Shown: positions 27,341 through 37,428, numbered from the stretch's first letter. The stretch is 64,000 bases of DNA from Brumimicrobium sp033722555 (GCA_033722555.1 JAWVYS010000005.1:1-64000); one strand, 5' to 3'. Numbers and translations: made by a program. The notes: generated by a model from the letters alone, not told the origin.

Positions 27341-27938
27341 GGGTGAGCTGTGATTTATAATATGTATACCATTTATACCACGCAAAGATAGCTATAATTG
27401 TGAATATAATATAATGAAAACCTGTGACATACAGACCTCTACCGCTATATAAGAAGGCTGCAGCGATATCAATTACGATCCAGTATATCCAATTTTCAAG
27501 GATCCTCCTTGCCACCATGAAAGTTGCTGCTAAACTGAAAACGGTTGTAAAAGCATCGAGGTAAGGATTTTTCTGATTGGTGAATTCGGACATCAAGTAT
27601 CCAAGGGTAAATGTTAAAATACTACTAAGTATTATATTGATCAGATGATAGCTGAGTGGCCATCTTTTTATCGGAAGATCCTGATTTGCTTTATGTTGCC
27701 AGTTGATCCATCCGTAAATAGCCATTACAAAGTAGAAGATTTGCAAAGATGACTCTATATATAATCCGGCTTCAATACAGAGAAAAGTAAAAATAGCCGT
27801 ACTGATCAGCGCAAAAAACCAGCAATAGATTATTTTTCTCGCGGCAAGAATTACATACAGGATACCTGTTATTACAGCTAACCATTCAAGGATGCCTGTA
27901 TTCTTCAGGCCTATGTAAATCTCGTCCCAATAATTCAT
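27333..27938 (-). CDS. pnuC: PnuC family nicotinamide riboside transporter
   Basis: A 201-residue membrane protein with about seven helices. The substrate-site motif AIYGWINWQHK (near residue 75) and NWIYWIVIDIAAA (near 150) fit PnuC. Coupling by overlap to a NadR-type kinase supports nicotinamide riboside as substrate rather than thiamine, since facilitated uptake needs phosphorylation for trapping. No riboswitch is visible in the short upstream gap. Confidence 0.9.
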   Translation of the reverse strand: MNYWDEIYIGLKNTGILEWLAVITGILYVILAARKIIYCWFFALISTAIFTFLCIEAGLYIESSLQIFYFVMAIYGWINWQHKANQDLPIKRWPLSYHLINIILSSILTFTLGYLMSEFTNQKNPYLDAFTTVFSLAATFMVARRILENWIYWIVIDIAAAFLYSGRGLYVTGFHYIIFTIIAIFAWYKWYTYYKSQLTHD

Positions 27939-27966
27939 GATCTGCTGCGAAAATAGTTAAAAGCTT

Positions 27967-28002
27967 AAAAAAAGCTGCCCCATTATTGAGACAGCTTTTT
28001 TT
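27967..28002 (-). terminator. Rho-independent terminator after the repeat adhesin gene
   Basis: AAAAAAAGCTG and CAGCTTTTTTT form an 11-bp stem with a 14-nt loop and act as T-run in either direction. It lies just past the adhesin stop on the minus strand and before pnuC. Confidence 0.8.
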
Positions 28003-28020
28003 ACTTGGTAATATTTTTAA

Positions 28021-31000
28021 TTAATGAATCACCACCTTTCGAACCAAGGTTCCATCGGTCGTTTTCATTTTTAGAAAATATGTTCCTTTGTCAACGTCAA
28101 CGAGATCAATTCTAAATTCTTTTGAGAATTCATTGCTAACCTGCGCCGGGATAACTTTTCCTTCAGCAGAGAAAAGTTCAATCCTACCTATTTCGATATT
28201 TCCGGTAACAAGTATTTTGATGAAATCTGTCGCCGGGTTTGGCATAACCGTAATGCCATCCTTTAAATCATTATCAGAAAGAGAAGCGCACTGATCAACA
28301 GTTATTGTGAGCACGTCAGAATTTTCACATCCGTTGATATCCGAGTAAGTGTATGTAATCTGATGAGTACCCAGACCTGCAGCAGCAGGGTCAAATTCAT
28401 TATTGGTTACTCCGGGTCCTGAATAGCTACCACCTGTAGGTGTTCCGTTCAGGGTAATCGATGCATTATAAACACACATCGTCTGATCATCTCCTGCATC
28501 AACAGTCGGTAACGCGTTTACAGTTACTATAATTTCATCTGTGTTTGAACAGTTGTTTTGATCAGTTCCGGTAACCGTATAAGTAGTTGTTGTAGACGGA
28601 GAAACTGTGTGTGAAGGCCCCGATCCTAATCCGTTATCCCAAGAATAGGAATCAGCTCCAGATGCATTAATTGTAACGGATTCACCGTCACATATTTCCT
28701 GATCTGTCCCTGCATCAACCACAGGCTGAAGGTTAACGTTGACCGTAACTTGAGCAGTATTAGAACATCCTGTGGCTGTTATTTCTCCTGTTACTGTATA
28801 AGTTGTGGTGCTATTAGGGCTCACATTTTGAGTCGCTCCCGTGCCAAGACCATTGTCCCATGCATAAGTATCCGCTCCGGTTGCAGTTAAAACAGTGACA
28901 TCACCTTCACAAATGGTCTGATTTGTTCCCGCATCAACTGAGGGAAGCGGATTCACGGTTATCATTACATTATCAGTATTTGTACAACCAGTTGCATTGT
29001 CTTCACCTATAACGGTATATGTAGTGGTTGAAGTTGGGATTACAGTATGAGATGCTCCAGTCCCTAAACCGTTATCCCAGTCGAAATTGTCAGCTCCGGA
29101 TGCAGAGATTACGGTTGATTGACCCTCGCAGATGGATGTTGTTCCTGTAGCAACAACGGTTGGTGCATTATAAACCTGAACGTTCATGGTTGCTGAAGAC
29201 TGACATGCTCCGGAAGGAGTTAAATATTCTACACTGTAGGTGCTTCCCTGTGTTGCATTGCTGATCTCTCCGGTGGAGTTGTTTATGGTAGCGCCATCTG
29301 CCGGTGCAGTTGAGAAACTGAAAGTGCCTCCTGGGGTAGCCACGTTATACGGTTGAATAGGGGCTCCGTTACCCAAGCAAATATCATCAAAAGAAAAGCT
29401 GGGGTCATCCGTGGATTGCACTGTAACAGTTTCTGTTGAAAAATCAGGGCATGCCCCGTTTGTGGTGTATTCAACGGAATATGTCGTGCCAGCAATTCCT
29501 CCTGTGATCTCCCCTGTATTGGGATCAATGGTTGCTCCATCGGTAGGTGCCGGATTGAAAGAGAATGTACCGCCCGGAGTAGCTATATTCGTAGGACCGT
29601 TTGAGGCAGCCAGGTCGCAGAAATTATTGAATGTAAAGCTCGGATCATCGATAGCATTTACCGTTACAGTTATTTGATCGGTATTCTGACAATTGTTGGC
29701 ATCCGTCCCGGTCACTTCAAATGTGGTTGTTGAAGAAGGGCTCACTACATGAGAAGCACCTGCTCCGAGTCCGTTGTCCCATGAATAGGAGCTTGCTCCA
29801 GAAGCTGAAATTGTGGTATTATCTCCGTTACAAATGGAAACGTTTGGTCCGGCATCAACCGTAGGTAGGGCATTGACTGTGATAGTGACCTGATCCGTAT
29901 CTGTACAGCCGTTACCATCTGTTCCTGTAACTTCATAGGTTGTTGAACCGGTAGGAGAAACTGTGTGTGAAGCACCTGCTCCCAGACCATTGTCCCATGA
30001 ATAGGTTGATGCTCCGGTAGCAGATATAACAGTATTGTCGCCTTGACAAATGGAGGCATCCGAATTTGCCGTTACCACAGGTAATGAATTCACAGTAACA
30101 GTAACCTGATCGGTATTTGAACATCCGTTACCGTCTGTTCCTGTAACCTCGTAAGTTGTAGTTGTTAATGGAGAAACTGAATGGGAGGCTCCTGCACCAA
30201 GTCCGTTATCCCAGCTGTAGGTAAGTGCACCTGTCGCAGAAATCGTGGTTGATGTATTTGCACAAATTGAAATGTTTGAAGATGCTGAGACAGTTGGAAG
30301 TGAATTCACCGTAATGGTCACCTGGTCAGTATTTGAGCATCCATTACCGTCAGTTCCGGTAACTTCATAAGTTGTTGTAGTTGTTGGACTAACTGAATGT
30401 GAAGCTCCGGCTCCAAGACCATTATTCCAAGTGTAAGCATTAGCGCCACTGGCTGTTAACATGTATGAATCTCCCGTACAGATTGAATTATTTGCACCTG
30501 CATCTACAACTGGCAAAGGATTTACATTTACTGTAATCTGATCGGTGTCTTGGCAGTTATTTGCATCCGTTAGGACTGCGTCGTATGTAGTCGACGATCC
30601 GGGTGTAACGGTTACGGAAGTACCTGTTCCTATGGAAACCCCGCCGTTAAACCATTCAATCGTGCCGTTTCCTGAAGCAGTTATTGTTGCCGACTGACCT
30701 GAGCAAATGGTTTGATTAGCTCCAACGGTGATAGCCTCCTGAGGAGTTGCGGAAACAGTTACACTGTATGTAGTTTCACAAGCATTCCCTCCTGACGCCA
30801 CGTAAACCGTATATGCTCCGGGAGCTAGATTGGAAAATATGTTACTGTTTTGGTAATTTGTTCCATCCAAAGAATATGAGTAAGTCCCGCTTCCCCCTGT
30901 GACATTTGAAACTGTTATACTTCCGTTATTATTTCCACAGGTAGAGTTACTTGTGCTTACAGTGGCGTTTATCGGGTCATAAACAGTGGCAACATAACCC

Positions 31001-31845
31001 ACCACGTCTGTTTGACAACCTCCATCAGCTACGAGATAAATAGCCTGATTTCCTCCTGAAATGGTAGGACTCAATGAGGTTGTAATTCCTGTTCCACTGT
31101 CATAGGTTTGGGTGTAGGGATTATCCCCAAGAATCCAGAAGTATTCGTCTACATTGGTGGAGGCGTTTCCGTCTACATTAAATACCCCGCCTAAACACGC
31201 AGACCAGTTTGAGGTGAAATCCGCCACCGGAGAGGGGGCAGTCGAGGTTAAAACATCAAGTTGCCATGCACTGATAAAAGGATCCGCACCTATGGTATAC
31301 ACATTATTGCATGCAGACCAAGCAGCGTCAAAATACATTTGAGTATAGTTTGTACCACCCGGTTTATGGGTTCCAGTTATCGCAAAGGTATCCTGAGGAG
31401 TATTATAGGCCAACTGAAAACCGACGAAAAATGTACCGCTGACATTTACCGGAGTGGTGAAATCAACCTCTGTATACGTATTGGCTGTAAAATCAGATAA
31501 CGGAACTGTCTGTGTTCCCAAAACGGTACCTGGTGTACCGGTGTTGTTTTGATATACCGTGAAAATAACTTGCCCTCCTGCGTCATGAACCTTCCAGGGT
31601 ACGAATCGAAGTCTTCTAACCTCTGTGGGTGATGCAACGGTATAAGGTTCGGCCCACTGAGTAACAGGACTTGTTCCACCATTTAGTTTTTCATGGCCAA
31701 GTACGTAACCTCCTACACCTGTAAATTCATAAAAAACGTCGTTCAAGTTGTAATTTCTCAAGGTATCACAACTCTGAGCGTTCGCGTTCTGAAAAAAGGA
31801 GAGAACGATAAATACCGGAATTAAATAATTTAAATTTTTCATCAT
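28021..31845 (-). CDS. Large T9SS surface protein with Ig-like repeats, 1274 aa
   Basis: A signal peptide (LNYLIPVFIVLSFFQNANAQ) is followed by a jelly-roll-like N-terminal region (to about 200), a PKD-like part and then about eight 70-residue repeats built around SICxGD, SYSWDNGLGAGASH and a TTTYEVTGTD motif, each ending in a VTVN-LP linker. Two different repeats beginning PSF and containing ATPGGTFSF interrupt the array near 735-895. A type A T9SS tail (VMPNPATDFIKILV to FLKMKTTDGTLVRKVVIH) closes it. It is probably a surface adhesin or matrix protein. A 75-residue gene precedes it by 19 bp. Confidence 0.9.
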   Translation of the reverse strand: MMKNLNYLIPVFIVLSFFQNANAQSCDTLRNYNLNDVFYEFTGVGGYVLGHEKLNGGTSPVTQWAEPYTVASPTEVRRLRFVPWKVHDAGGQVIFTVYQNNTGTPGTVLGTQTVPLSDFTANTYTEVDFTTPVNVSGTFFVGFQLAYNTPQDTFAITGTHKPGGTNYTQMYFDAAWSACNNVYTIGADPFISAWQLDVLTSTAPSPVADFTSNWSACLGGVFNVDGNASTNVDEYFWILGDNPYTQTYDSGTGITTSLSPTISGGNQAIYLVADGGCQTDVVGYVATVYDPINATVSTSNSTCGNNNGSITVSNVTGGSGTYSYSLDGTNYQNSNIFSNLAPGAYTVYVASGGNACETTYSVTVSATPQEAITVGANQTICSGQSATITASGNGTIEWFNGGVSIGTGTSVTVTPGSSTTYDAVLTDANNCQDTDQITVNVNPLPVVDAGANNSICTGDSYMLTASGANAYTWNNGLGAGASHSVSPTTTTTYEVTGTDGNGCSNTDQVTITVNSLPTVSASSNISICANTSTTISATGALTYSWDNGLGAGASHSVSPLTTTTYEVTGTDGNGCSNTDQVTVTVNSLPVVTANSDASICQGDNTVISATGASTYSWDNGLGAGASHTVSPTGSTTYEVTGTDGNGCTDTDQVTITVNALPTVDAGPNVSICNGDNTTISASGASSYSWDNGLGAGASHVVSPSSTTTFEVTGTDANNCQNTDQITVTVNAIDDPSFTFNNFCDLAASNGPTNIATPGGTFSFNPAPTDGATIDPNTGEITGGIAGTTYSVEYTTNGACPDFSTETVTVQSTDDPSFSFDDICLGNGAPIQPYNVATPGGTFSFSTAPADGATINNSTGEISNATQGSTYSVEYLTPSGACQSSATMNVQVYNAPTVVATGTTSICEGQSTVISASGADNFDWDNGLGTGASHTVIPTSTTTYTVIGEDNATGCTNTDNVMITVNPLPSVDAGTNQTICEGDVTVLTATGADTYAWDNGLGTGATQNVSPNSTTTYTVTGEITATGCSNTAQVTVNVNLQPVVDAGTDQEICDGESVTINASGADSYSWDNGLGSGPSHTVSPSTTTTYTVTGTDQNNCSNTDEIIVTVNALPTVDAGDDQTMCVYNASITLNGTPTGGSYSGPGVTNNEFDPAAAGLGTHQITYTYSDINGCENSDVLTITVDQCASLSDNDLKDGITVMPNPATDFIKILVTGNIEIGRIELFSAEGKVIPAQVSNEFSKEFRIDLVDVDKGTYFLKMKTTDGTLVRKVVIH

Positions 31846-31864
31846 AATATGGGCTTTTGATTAA

Positions 31865-32092
31865 TTATTTCTCTTCTTTTACCTTTGTGCTTTGTAATCT
31901 TACTTTAAGTTTTTCCTCCCTTTTATCAGTCGGCTTTGTTGCCTCTTTTAAAAATTTAATCTGATTTTCCTTTTTCACTTCTTTATTAAGCGGAACGCTC
32001 GATTTAGGTACGGACTGTTCCGAAGAAGTACTTTGGGAAAGGATTGTTGAGGAAATAAAAAATAAAGTGGAAATAAGTAGTAGATTTTTCAT
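31865..32092 (-). CDS. Small exported Lys/Glu-rich protein, 75 aa
   Basis: A signal peptide (KNLLLISTLFFISSTILSQ) leads to a 55-residue mature chain of mostly Lys, Glu, Ser and Thr that is probably disordered. It has its own promoter and lies 19 bp upstream of the large adhesin gene on the same strand, so the two are probably one transcript. It could be a chaperone or partner of the adhesin. No family recognised. Confidence 0.55.
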   Translation of the reverse strand: MKNLLLISTLFFISSTILSQSTSSEQSVPKSSVPLNKEVKKENQIKFLKEATKPTDKREEKLKVRLQSTKVKEEK

Positions 32093-32109
32093 TTTTTAAA
32101 ATTTTGTTA

Positions 32110-32117
32110 CAAATATA
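32110..32117 (-). promoter_or_regulatory. -7 promoter element (TATATTTG) for the small protein-adhesin operon
   Basis: The minus strand reads TATATTTG, 17 bp upstream of the ATG at 32092. Confidence 0.5.
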
Positions 32118-32185
32118 GTGATTGTCCGACGAACGGGAAAATATAGTCGACTAAAACCGATTCAGCAGAATAACGTGGTTGGGAA

Positions 32186-34252
32186 TTACCTCACTTCACT
32201 TCCAACTTCAAAATCTTTTGAAGGAACCACGAAAGTTAATTCGCCGGATTCGTTTTCGGCCATGAGTATCATGCCTTGCGAAACCACTCCTTTAAGTTTT
32301 CTCGGGGGTAGATTCATTAGCACCACTACATTTTGACCGATTATATCTTCAGGAGAATAAAATTCAGCAATTCCTGAAACTATCGTTCTTTTATCCAGTC
32401 CGGTGTCAACGACAAGTTCCAGCAGTTTATCCGCCTTTTTTATTTTTCGTGCTTCCAGAATTTTTCCGGTTCTAAGATCCATCTTCATGAAATCTTCAAA
32501 AGCTACGGGTTCCTTTTCCGCTGAGGGGGATTTTTTCTCTTTGGTTTGAGTTGACTTTGAAGAAAGAAGTCTGTTTTGCTCTTCAATGACAAGAGAATCT
32601 TCAATTTTTGGGAAAAGTATTTCAGGTTTGTTGGTCTTATGCCCTTCAGGAATTAATCGGTAATCACCACTATGAGACCAGTTGACATCTTCAAGATTGA
32701 GGAATTGACGAATTTTCAAGGCCGTTCCGGGTAAGAACGGATCAAAAAGCAGTGATAAATTCGCGGTAATCTGTAAAGCTAAGTGGAGTATCGTTTTTAC
32801 ACGCTCAGGGTCTGTTTTGATCAGTTTCCACGGTTCGGTTTCTGCGAGGTATTTGTTACCTAATCTAGCCAGATTCATTACTTCAGACTGAGCTTCTCGG
32901 ATCTTATACCTGTAAAGCAGATCTTCCACTTTAGCCGGTGCTGATTGTATTGCATTAATCAGTTCCTTATCTGTGGGAAGGAGATCCAAAAGAGGAGGTA
33001 CGACTCCATTGTAATATTTATCATTAAGAACTAATGCTCTGTTGACGAAATTCCCTAAAATATCTGCCAGTTCATTGTTTACACGGGACTGAAATTCATT
33101 CCAGGTAAATTCACTATCCTTACTTTCCGGAGCTATCGAGGTCAAGGTATATTTCAGTTCGTCGATTTTATTCGGGTATCTTGCTATGAACTCGTGCAAC
33201 CATACCGCCCAATTTCTGGATGTTGAAAATTTATCACCTTCCAGATTAAGAAATTCGGAGGCAGGAACATTATCGGGAAGGATGAATTCGCCGTGCTCCT
33301 TTAATAAAATAGGAAAAATAATGGCATGGAAAACTATATTATCCTTTCCAATGAAGTGAATAAGTTTACGGTCTCCTGTCCAGTAATCTTTCCAATTCTT
33401 ATCATTGTCTTCCGCCCATTGTTTGGTTGCCGAAATATAACCGATCGGTGCGTCTAGCCAAACGTAAAGAACTTTGCCATCAGCACCTTCGACAGGAACC
33501 GGTATCCCCCAATCCAGATCACGTGTCATGGCTCGAGGTTTCAGACCGCCGTCAATCCAACTCATACACTGACCGATCACTTGTTTTCTCCACTGAGCGG
33601 GATCGTGGTGGTGGGTTCCATTCAAAATGCCTTTCTGAATCCATTCCTTTAGCCACGCCTCATGTCTTTCCATTGGAAGAAACCAGTGAGATGTTTCTTT
33701 CAGCACGGGAGTACTTCCACTGAGTGAAGAAACAGGATTAATAAGTTCATTTGGACTTAGAGACGTACCGCATTTTTCACACTGATCGCCGTAAGCTTCC
33801 GGATAACCGCATTTCGGACATTCACCGGTTATATACCGGTCCGCAAGAAACTGCTGGAACTCTTCATCGAAATATTGTTCATTGGTCTGTTTGGTCAGTT
33901 TGTCATTTTCATGGAGTTTCAGGAAAAAATCCTGAGCAGTTTTTTTATGAATTTCGGTAGTAGTGCGATGAAATATATCAAAGGATATGTCAAATTTTTG
34001 AAAAGAATCCGCCAAAACGGCGTGATACTTATCAACTATCTCCTGCGGAGAGATCCCTTCTTTTTTGGCCCTGAGAGTAATTGCCGCTCCGTGTTCATCG
34101 CTGCCGCATATGAAAGCCACATCATGTCCCTTATGTCTTAGGAAGCGAACAAAAATATCTGCCGGCAAATAAACTCCGGCAACATGTCCCAGATGCAGAG
34201 GTCCATTCGCGTACGGTAAAGCTGCTGTAACGGTATACTTTTGTTTACTCAT
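32186..34252 (-). CDS. metG: Methionyl-tRNA synthetase with C-terminal tRNA-binding domain
   Basis: A class I synthetase of 688 residues. The HIGH motif is HLGH in PYANGPLHLGHVAGVY. The zinc knuckle is CPKCGYPEAYGDQCEKCG (about 146-162). The KMSKS site reads KFSTSR near 339-344, the usual MetRS variant. A Lys-rich linker near 565-580 leads to a C-terminal Trbp111-like domain (MKMDLRTGKILEARKIKKAD). It charges both initiator and elongator tRNA-Met. Length and architecture are normal. Confidence 0.97.
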   Translation of the reverse strand: MSKQKYTVTAALPYANGPLHLGHVAGVYLPADIFVRFLRHKGHDVAFICGSDEHGAAITLRAKKEGISPQEIVDKYHAVLADSFQKFDISFDIFHRTTTEIHKKTAQDFFLKLHENDKLTKQTNEQYFDEEFQQFLADRYITGECPKCGYPEAYGDQCEKCGTSLSPNELINPVSSLSGSTPVLKETSHWFLPMERHEAWLKEWIQKGILNGTHHHDPAQWRKQVIGQCMSWIDGGLKPRAMTRDLDWGIPVPVEGADGKVLYVWLDAPIGYISATKQWAEDNDKNWKDYWTGDRKLIHFIGKDNIVFHAIIFPILLKEHGEFILPDNVPASEFLNLEGDKFSTSRNWAVWLHEFIARYPNKIDELKYTLTSIAPESKDSEFTWNEFQSRVNNELADILGNFVNRALVLNDKYYNGVVPPLLDLLPTDKELINAIQSAPAKVEDLLYRYKIREAQSEVMNLARLGNKYLAETEPWKLIKTDPERVKTILHLALQITANLSLLFDPFLPGTALKIRQFLNLEDVNWSHSGDYRLIPEGHKTNKPEILFPKIEDSLVIEEQNRLLSSKSTQTKEKKSPSAEKEPVAFEDFMKMDLRTGKILEARKIKKADKLLELVVDTGLDKRTIVSGIAEFYSPEDIIGQNVVVLMNLPPRKLKGVVSQGMILMAENESGELTFVVPSKDFEVGSEVR

Positions 34253-34258
34253 TCAATC

Positions 34259-34266
34259 CAAATTTA
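34259..34266 (-). promoter_or_regulatory. -7 element (TAAATTTG) 6 bp from the metG ATG
   Basis: The minus strand reads TAAATTTG then GATTGA then ATG. A second element (TATCTTTG) lies 15 bp further upstream at 34274-34281, so metG may have a leaderless and a short-leader transcript. Confidence 0.5.
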
Positions 34267-34316
34267 CAGAACGCAAAGATATAAGGAAAGAAAGAAATGA
34301 ACACGAATCTTTGAAC

Positions 34317-37133
34317 TCATTCTTCTTTAAATTGTCCAAGACCGTAGTCAGTACCTTTATCTACAGCAGGAACACCTTCGATCAGCCATTTAGGAGCGGG
34401 TTTATTCATTAAATAATAATCGAAGAACTGACGCATCCTGATGCTGAGATCCATGCGGTTTGCATTTTTCATAAGGTTGTGTTCGTCGTCGTTATAATTT
34501 AGCATCCACACCGGCTTGGAAAGTCTTTTCATTCCGACAAACATTTCTATTCCCTGATACCAGGGCACCGCTCCGTCACCGTCGTTATGCATGATTAACA
34601 GCGGGGTTTCTATATTAGGAATACCGAACAATGGAGAGTTTTCCCTGTAAAGTTCGGGAGCCTCCCAGATAGTCTTACCTATCCTGCTTTGAGTTTTTTC
34701 GTACTGGAACTGTCGGTTGAATCCACTTCCCCAGCGAATTCCTCCATAAGCAGAGAACATATTGCTGACAGGTGCTCCTGCCATCGCTGCTTTATATCTG
34801 TTGGTCATTGTTATCATCTGGGCTGTCTGATAACCTCCCCACGACTGGCCTTGTAAACCCATTCTGGTGCTGTCGATGTTAGGGTACTTTTGAAGAACCT
34901 CATCGGTGCCGCTCATTATACAATCGAAAGCGCCTTTAGCGGGATAGCCTTCATCGTAACGAATATCCGGAATGAAAACAATGTAACCCGCTGAGGTATA
35001 CTCTGTAGGATAAATGATGGAGGCCGTGGGTTTCGGAATATAATGGTAATTATATCTGTCGTTGTAAAGTTCATAGAAGTAAACGAGCATTGGATATGAT
35101 TTTGTTGAATCGAAGTTATCCGGTTTATAAAGTAATCCTTCGAGTTCCTTACCAGAATATGAGGTCCAAGTAATTTTTTCGACAGTAGGCCAGATATATT
35201 CGTCTTGTTGGGGGTTCGTTATGGATATCCTTTGTTCTTCGTCAAAATTCATATTCGTCAGGAAAAGGTCAGGATAATCTTTAACATTCATCTTCCTGTA
35301 AATAACTTTTGAACCCTCCCTGGCTTTTTGAACACTTAAAATTTTGTGAGGAGTTTCCATTAATTGCACGATGTGAGAATGATTTACATGGTCCTGATAT
35401 CCGAAAATAGATTCATTTTTCGTGTCACGGTTATAGCCGGTCAGGTATATTTCTTTCAGATCGATATAGGTACTGTCATAGTTCCAGCGACTGAGACGTA
35501 ATTCTGTGTTCATTTGTTCGCCGCGTTGTTTTGTCAATGATGTAAGTTTTCGGCCCCCGAAGTCGTATTCCCACACATCGAATTCCGAATGCAGGAGCAA
35601 GGATTTTTTACCCTTTGTATATCCTGCTATATTGAAAGCTCCGGCTTCGTGAGGCATTCCGTTAATATCCCTTTGCCAGACAATGCTATCTTTTAAAAAA
35701 CAACTTATACAGTCATCTTCAGCAGTAAGTGTATTGACGAATCTGTACTGTTTTCGTTCCGGTTCGAAATAAACGAAATACCTTCCGTCCGGAGAAAGTC
35801 CCATTGAATAACCAACTTTATCCTTTATAAGAAAGGCTTCACCTGTTTGGAGATTGACCTTATAATAATCTTTGGGCCAGGGGAAAGACCAATTATAGGT
35901 TTCTTGATAACGTTCATTGGACATCCCGAGGGCGTAATCTGTATTTCCATGATCCAATAAATCTATTTCCAGTGTGTCATTACTTAAACGAACCAGCTTG
36001 TTTTGATCCAGGTGAATGACACTCAAGAATGATTTTTTTTGATCCCTTTTAAGTTCAATGAGTTGCTGTGGTTGTAATCTTTTGTCTTTATAATGCCAAA
36101 CATCCAGCTTTGCTTTTTCGGATTCCAGAAGTGTGTCCTTTGAAGGCGGGAGAGGGATTTCTTCCAGTCCAAAATATATTTTTGTTTCATCAAGCGAGAA
36201 ATACGGTTTATTGTTCGCGCTAACACGTAGTTTTTCCGGCATATCGCTTCTGTTTGTGTCTGCGATCAAAACCGGTGAATTATCTTTTAGATCCCAGAAA
36301 TAAAGGTCGAAGCACTTCTTTTCCTTAACAGTATCATTGGAAGCTAAAAACATCAGTTTCCCCCCTTTTTCACTGAAATTTTGTTGTGTAACGGCGGTAA
36401 AATTTGAGTCAAAGTGAATTTCTTGGTTTCTTGTAAGATCATAAATATGTACCTTGAAACTATCTTTCTTGCTGACGTTCTGATGTGTGACGTAGAAAAG
36501 TTTTGTTCCATTTTTGTTAAATGCATAGTCTGTCACTTTTTCCAGAACCATTGTATTTCCTGTTATCGGATCAAGTATATAAAGGTGATTGCCGTTAGAT
36601 TTAACTTCTGATACTTTATTTTTCTTTTTAAAGAGACGGAACTTCTTTTTAGTGGTCTTTTCTTTTTGAAGTGAATCAGACAGGACAGAATAAGCAACAT
36701 AACTTCCTTGATCAGCTATTTTATAACTAATTAGATTGGGAATCTTCACAAGATTTTTCGATTTCAAATAATAGATTCCCAGGGAGTCATTTACCATTTT
36801 TTCTTTTTTAACCTTCTTTAGTTGAAGTTCTCGGATTGTGTCATATCCGGGATGTACATGAAAAACGAGTATGTCTTCCGAATAATTGATGGAAGCACGA
36901 TTACCACGGGGAAAAGAATCTATTTTGAGGTCATTATTATTTACTATGTATAGATAGCCGTCTCCCGCGTGTGGATTTATCTCATAGGTGGAAAAATTCC
37001 CCTTAGAAGAGATCTGCTCGGCTTTCAGTGATTTCCAGTCATTATAAACAGTGTGATCGATTTGTTTTTTTTGAGCACAAAGTGTTCCTGCAAGGATAAA
37101 AGAAACGATATTTATTAAGTATTTATTCAGCAT
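34317..37133 (-). CDS. S9 family (prolyl oligopeptidase-like) serine peptidase, 938 aa
   Basis: A signal peptide (INIVSFILAGTLCAQ) places it outside the cytoplasm. Residues 30-640 form an expected beta-propeller; residues 650-920 an alpha/beta hydrolase domain. The nucleophile is S764 in GLQGQSWGGYQT, the acid is in HNDGDGAVPW (about 850) and the base H885 in NDDEHNLM. Such enzymes digest peptides in the periplasm or outside. There is no T9SS tail or lipobox. Length is within the range for Bacteroidota S9 peptidases. Confidence 0.9.
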   Translation of the reverse strand: MLNKYLINIVSFILAGTLCAQKKQIDHTVYNDWKSLKAEQISSKGNFSTYEINPHAGDGYLYIVNNNDLKIDSFPRGNRASINYSEDILVFHVHPGYDTIRELQLKKVKKEKMVNDSLGIYYLKSKNLVKIPNLISYKIADQGSYVAYSVLSDSLQKEKTTKKKFRLFKKKNKVSEVKSNGNHLYILDPITGNTMVLEKVTDYAFNKNGTKLFYVTHQNVSKKDSFKVHIYDLTRNQEIHFDSNFTAVTQQNFSEKGGKLMFLASNDTVKEKKCFDLYFWDLKDNSPVLIADTNRSDMPEKLRVSANNKPYFSLDETKIYFGLEEIPLPPSKDTLLESEKAKLDVWHYKDKRLQPQQLIELKRDQKKSFLSVIHLDQNKLVRLSNDTLEIDLLDHGNTDYALGMSNERYQETYNWSFPWPKDYYKVNLQTGEAFLIKDKVGYSMGLSPDGRYFVYFEPERKQYRFVNTLTAEDDCISCFLKDSIVWQRDINGMPHEAGAFNIAGYTKGKKSLLLHSEFDVWEYDFGGRKLTSLTKQRGEQMNTELRLSRWNYDSTYIDLKEIYLTGYNRDTKNESIFGYQDHVNHSHIVQLMETPHKILSVQKAREGSKVIYRKMNVKDYPDLFLTNMNFDEEQRISITNPQQDEYIWPTVEKITWTSYSGKELEGLLYKPDNFDSTKSYPMLVYFYELYNDRYNYHYIPKPTASIIYPTEYTSAGYIVFIPDIRYDEGYPAKGAFDCIMSGTDEVLQKYPNIDSTRMGLQGQSWGGYQTAQMITMTNRYKAAMAGAPVSNMFSAYGGIRWGSGFNRQFQYEKTQSRIGKTIWEAPELYRENSPLFGIPNIETPLLIMHNDGDGAVPWYQGIEMFVGMKRLSKPVWMLNYNDDEHNLMKNANRMDLSIRMRQFFDYYLMNKPAPKWLIEGVPAVDKGTDYGLGQFKEE

Positions 37134-37394
37134 AATGAGGTCTATGTTTGTATTGATGCAGGTGAAAATACGTAAAATTAAACTAATATTTCCTCAAGTT
37201 ATTAATCTTAGCAGTAACCAAAAGAGTAGATTTTGATGCTTTATTTCTTAGGCTTTAAGACAAGAAGCATCTAAATAGAGGCCTTAAATGCTGAATATAC
37301 TTTAGAACAGATAAAATCAACTTACTCTTGTTTTTTGAAAAAAAAAATTAATTTCCAACGAATCAGTTATTTTTTTCGTAATTTGATTAAGACA

Positions 37395-37417
37395 AGAACA
37401 GCGATCATTCCTGTTCT
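37395..37417. promoter_or_regulatory. Inverted repeat AGAACAG-N9-CTGTTCT, candidate operator
   Basis: Perfect 7-bp arms lie 11 bp upstream of the -7 element of the T9SS gene, inside its promoter. The binding protein is unknown. Confidence 0.4.
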
Positions 37418-37428
37418 ATATAATTTGT

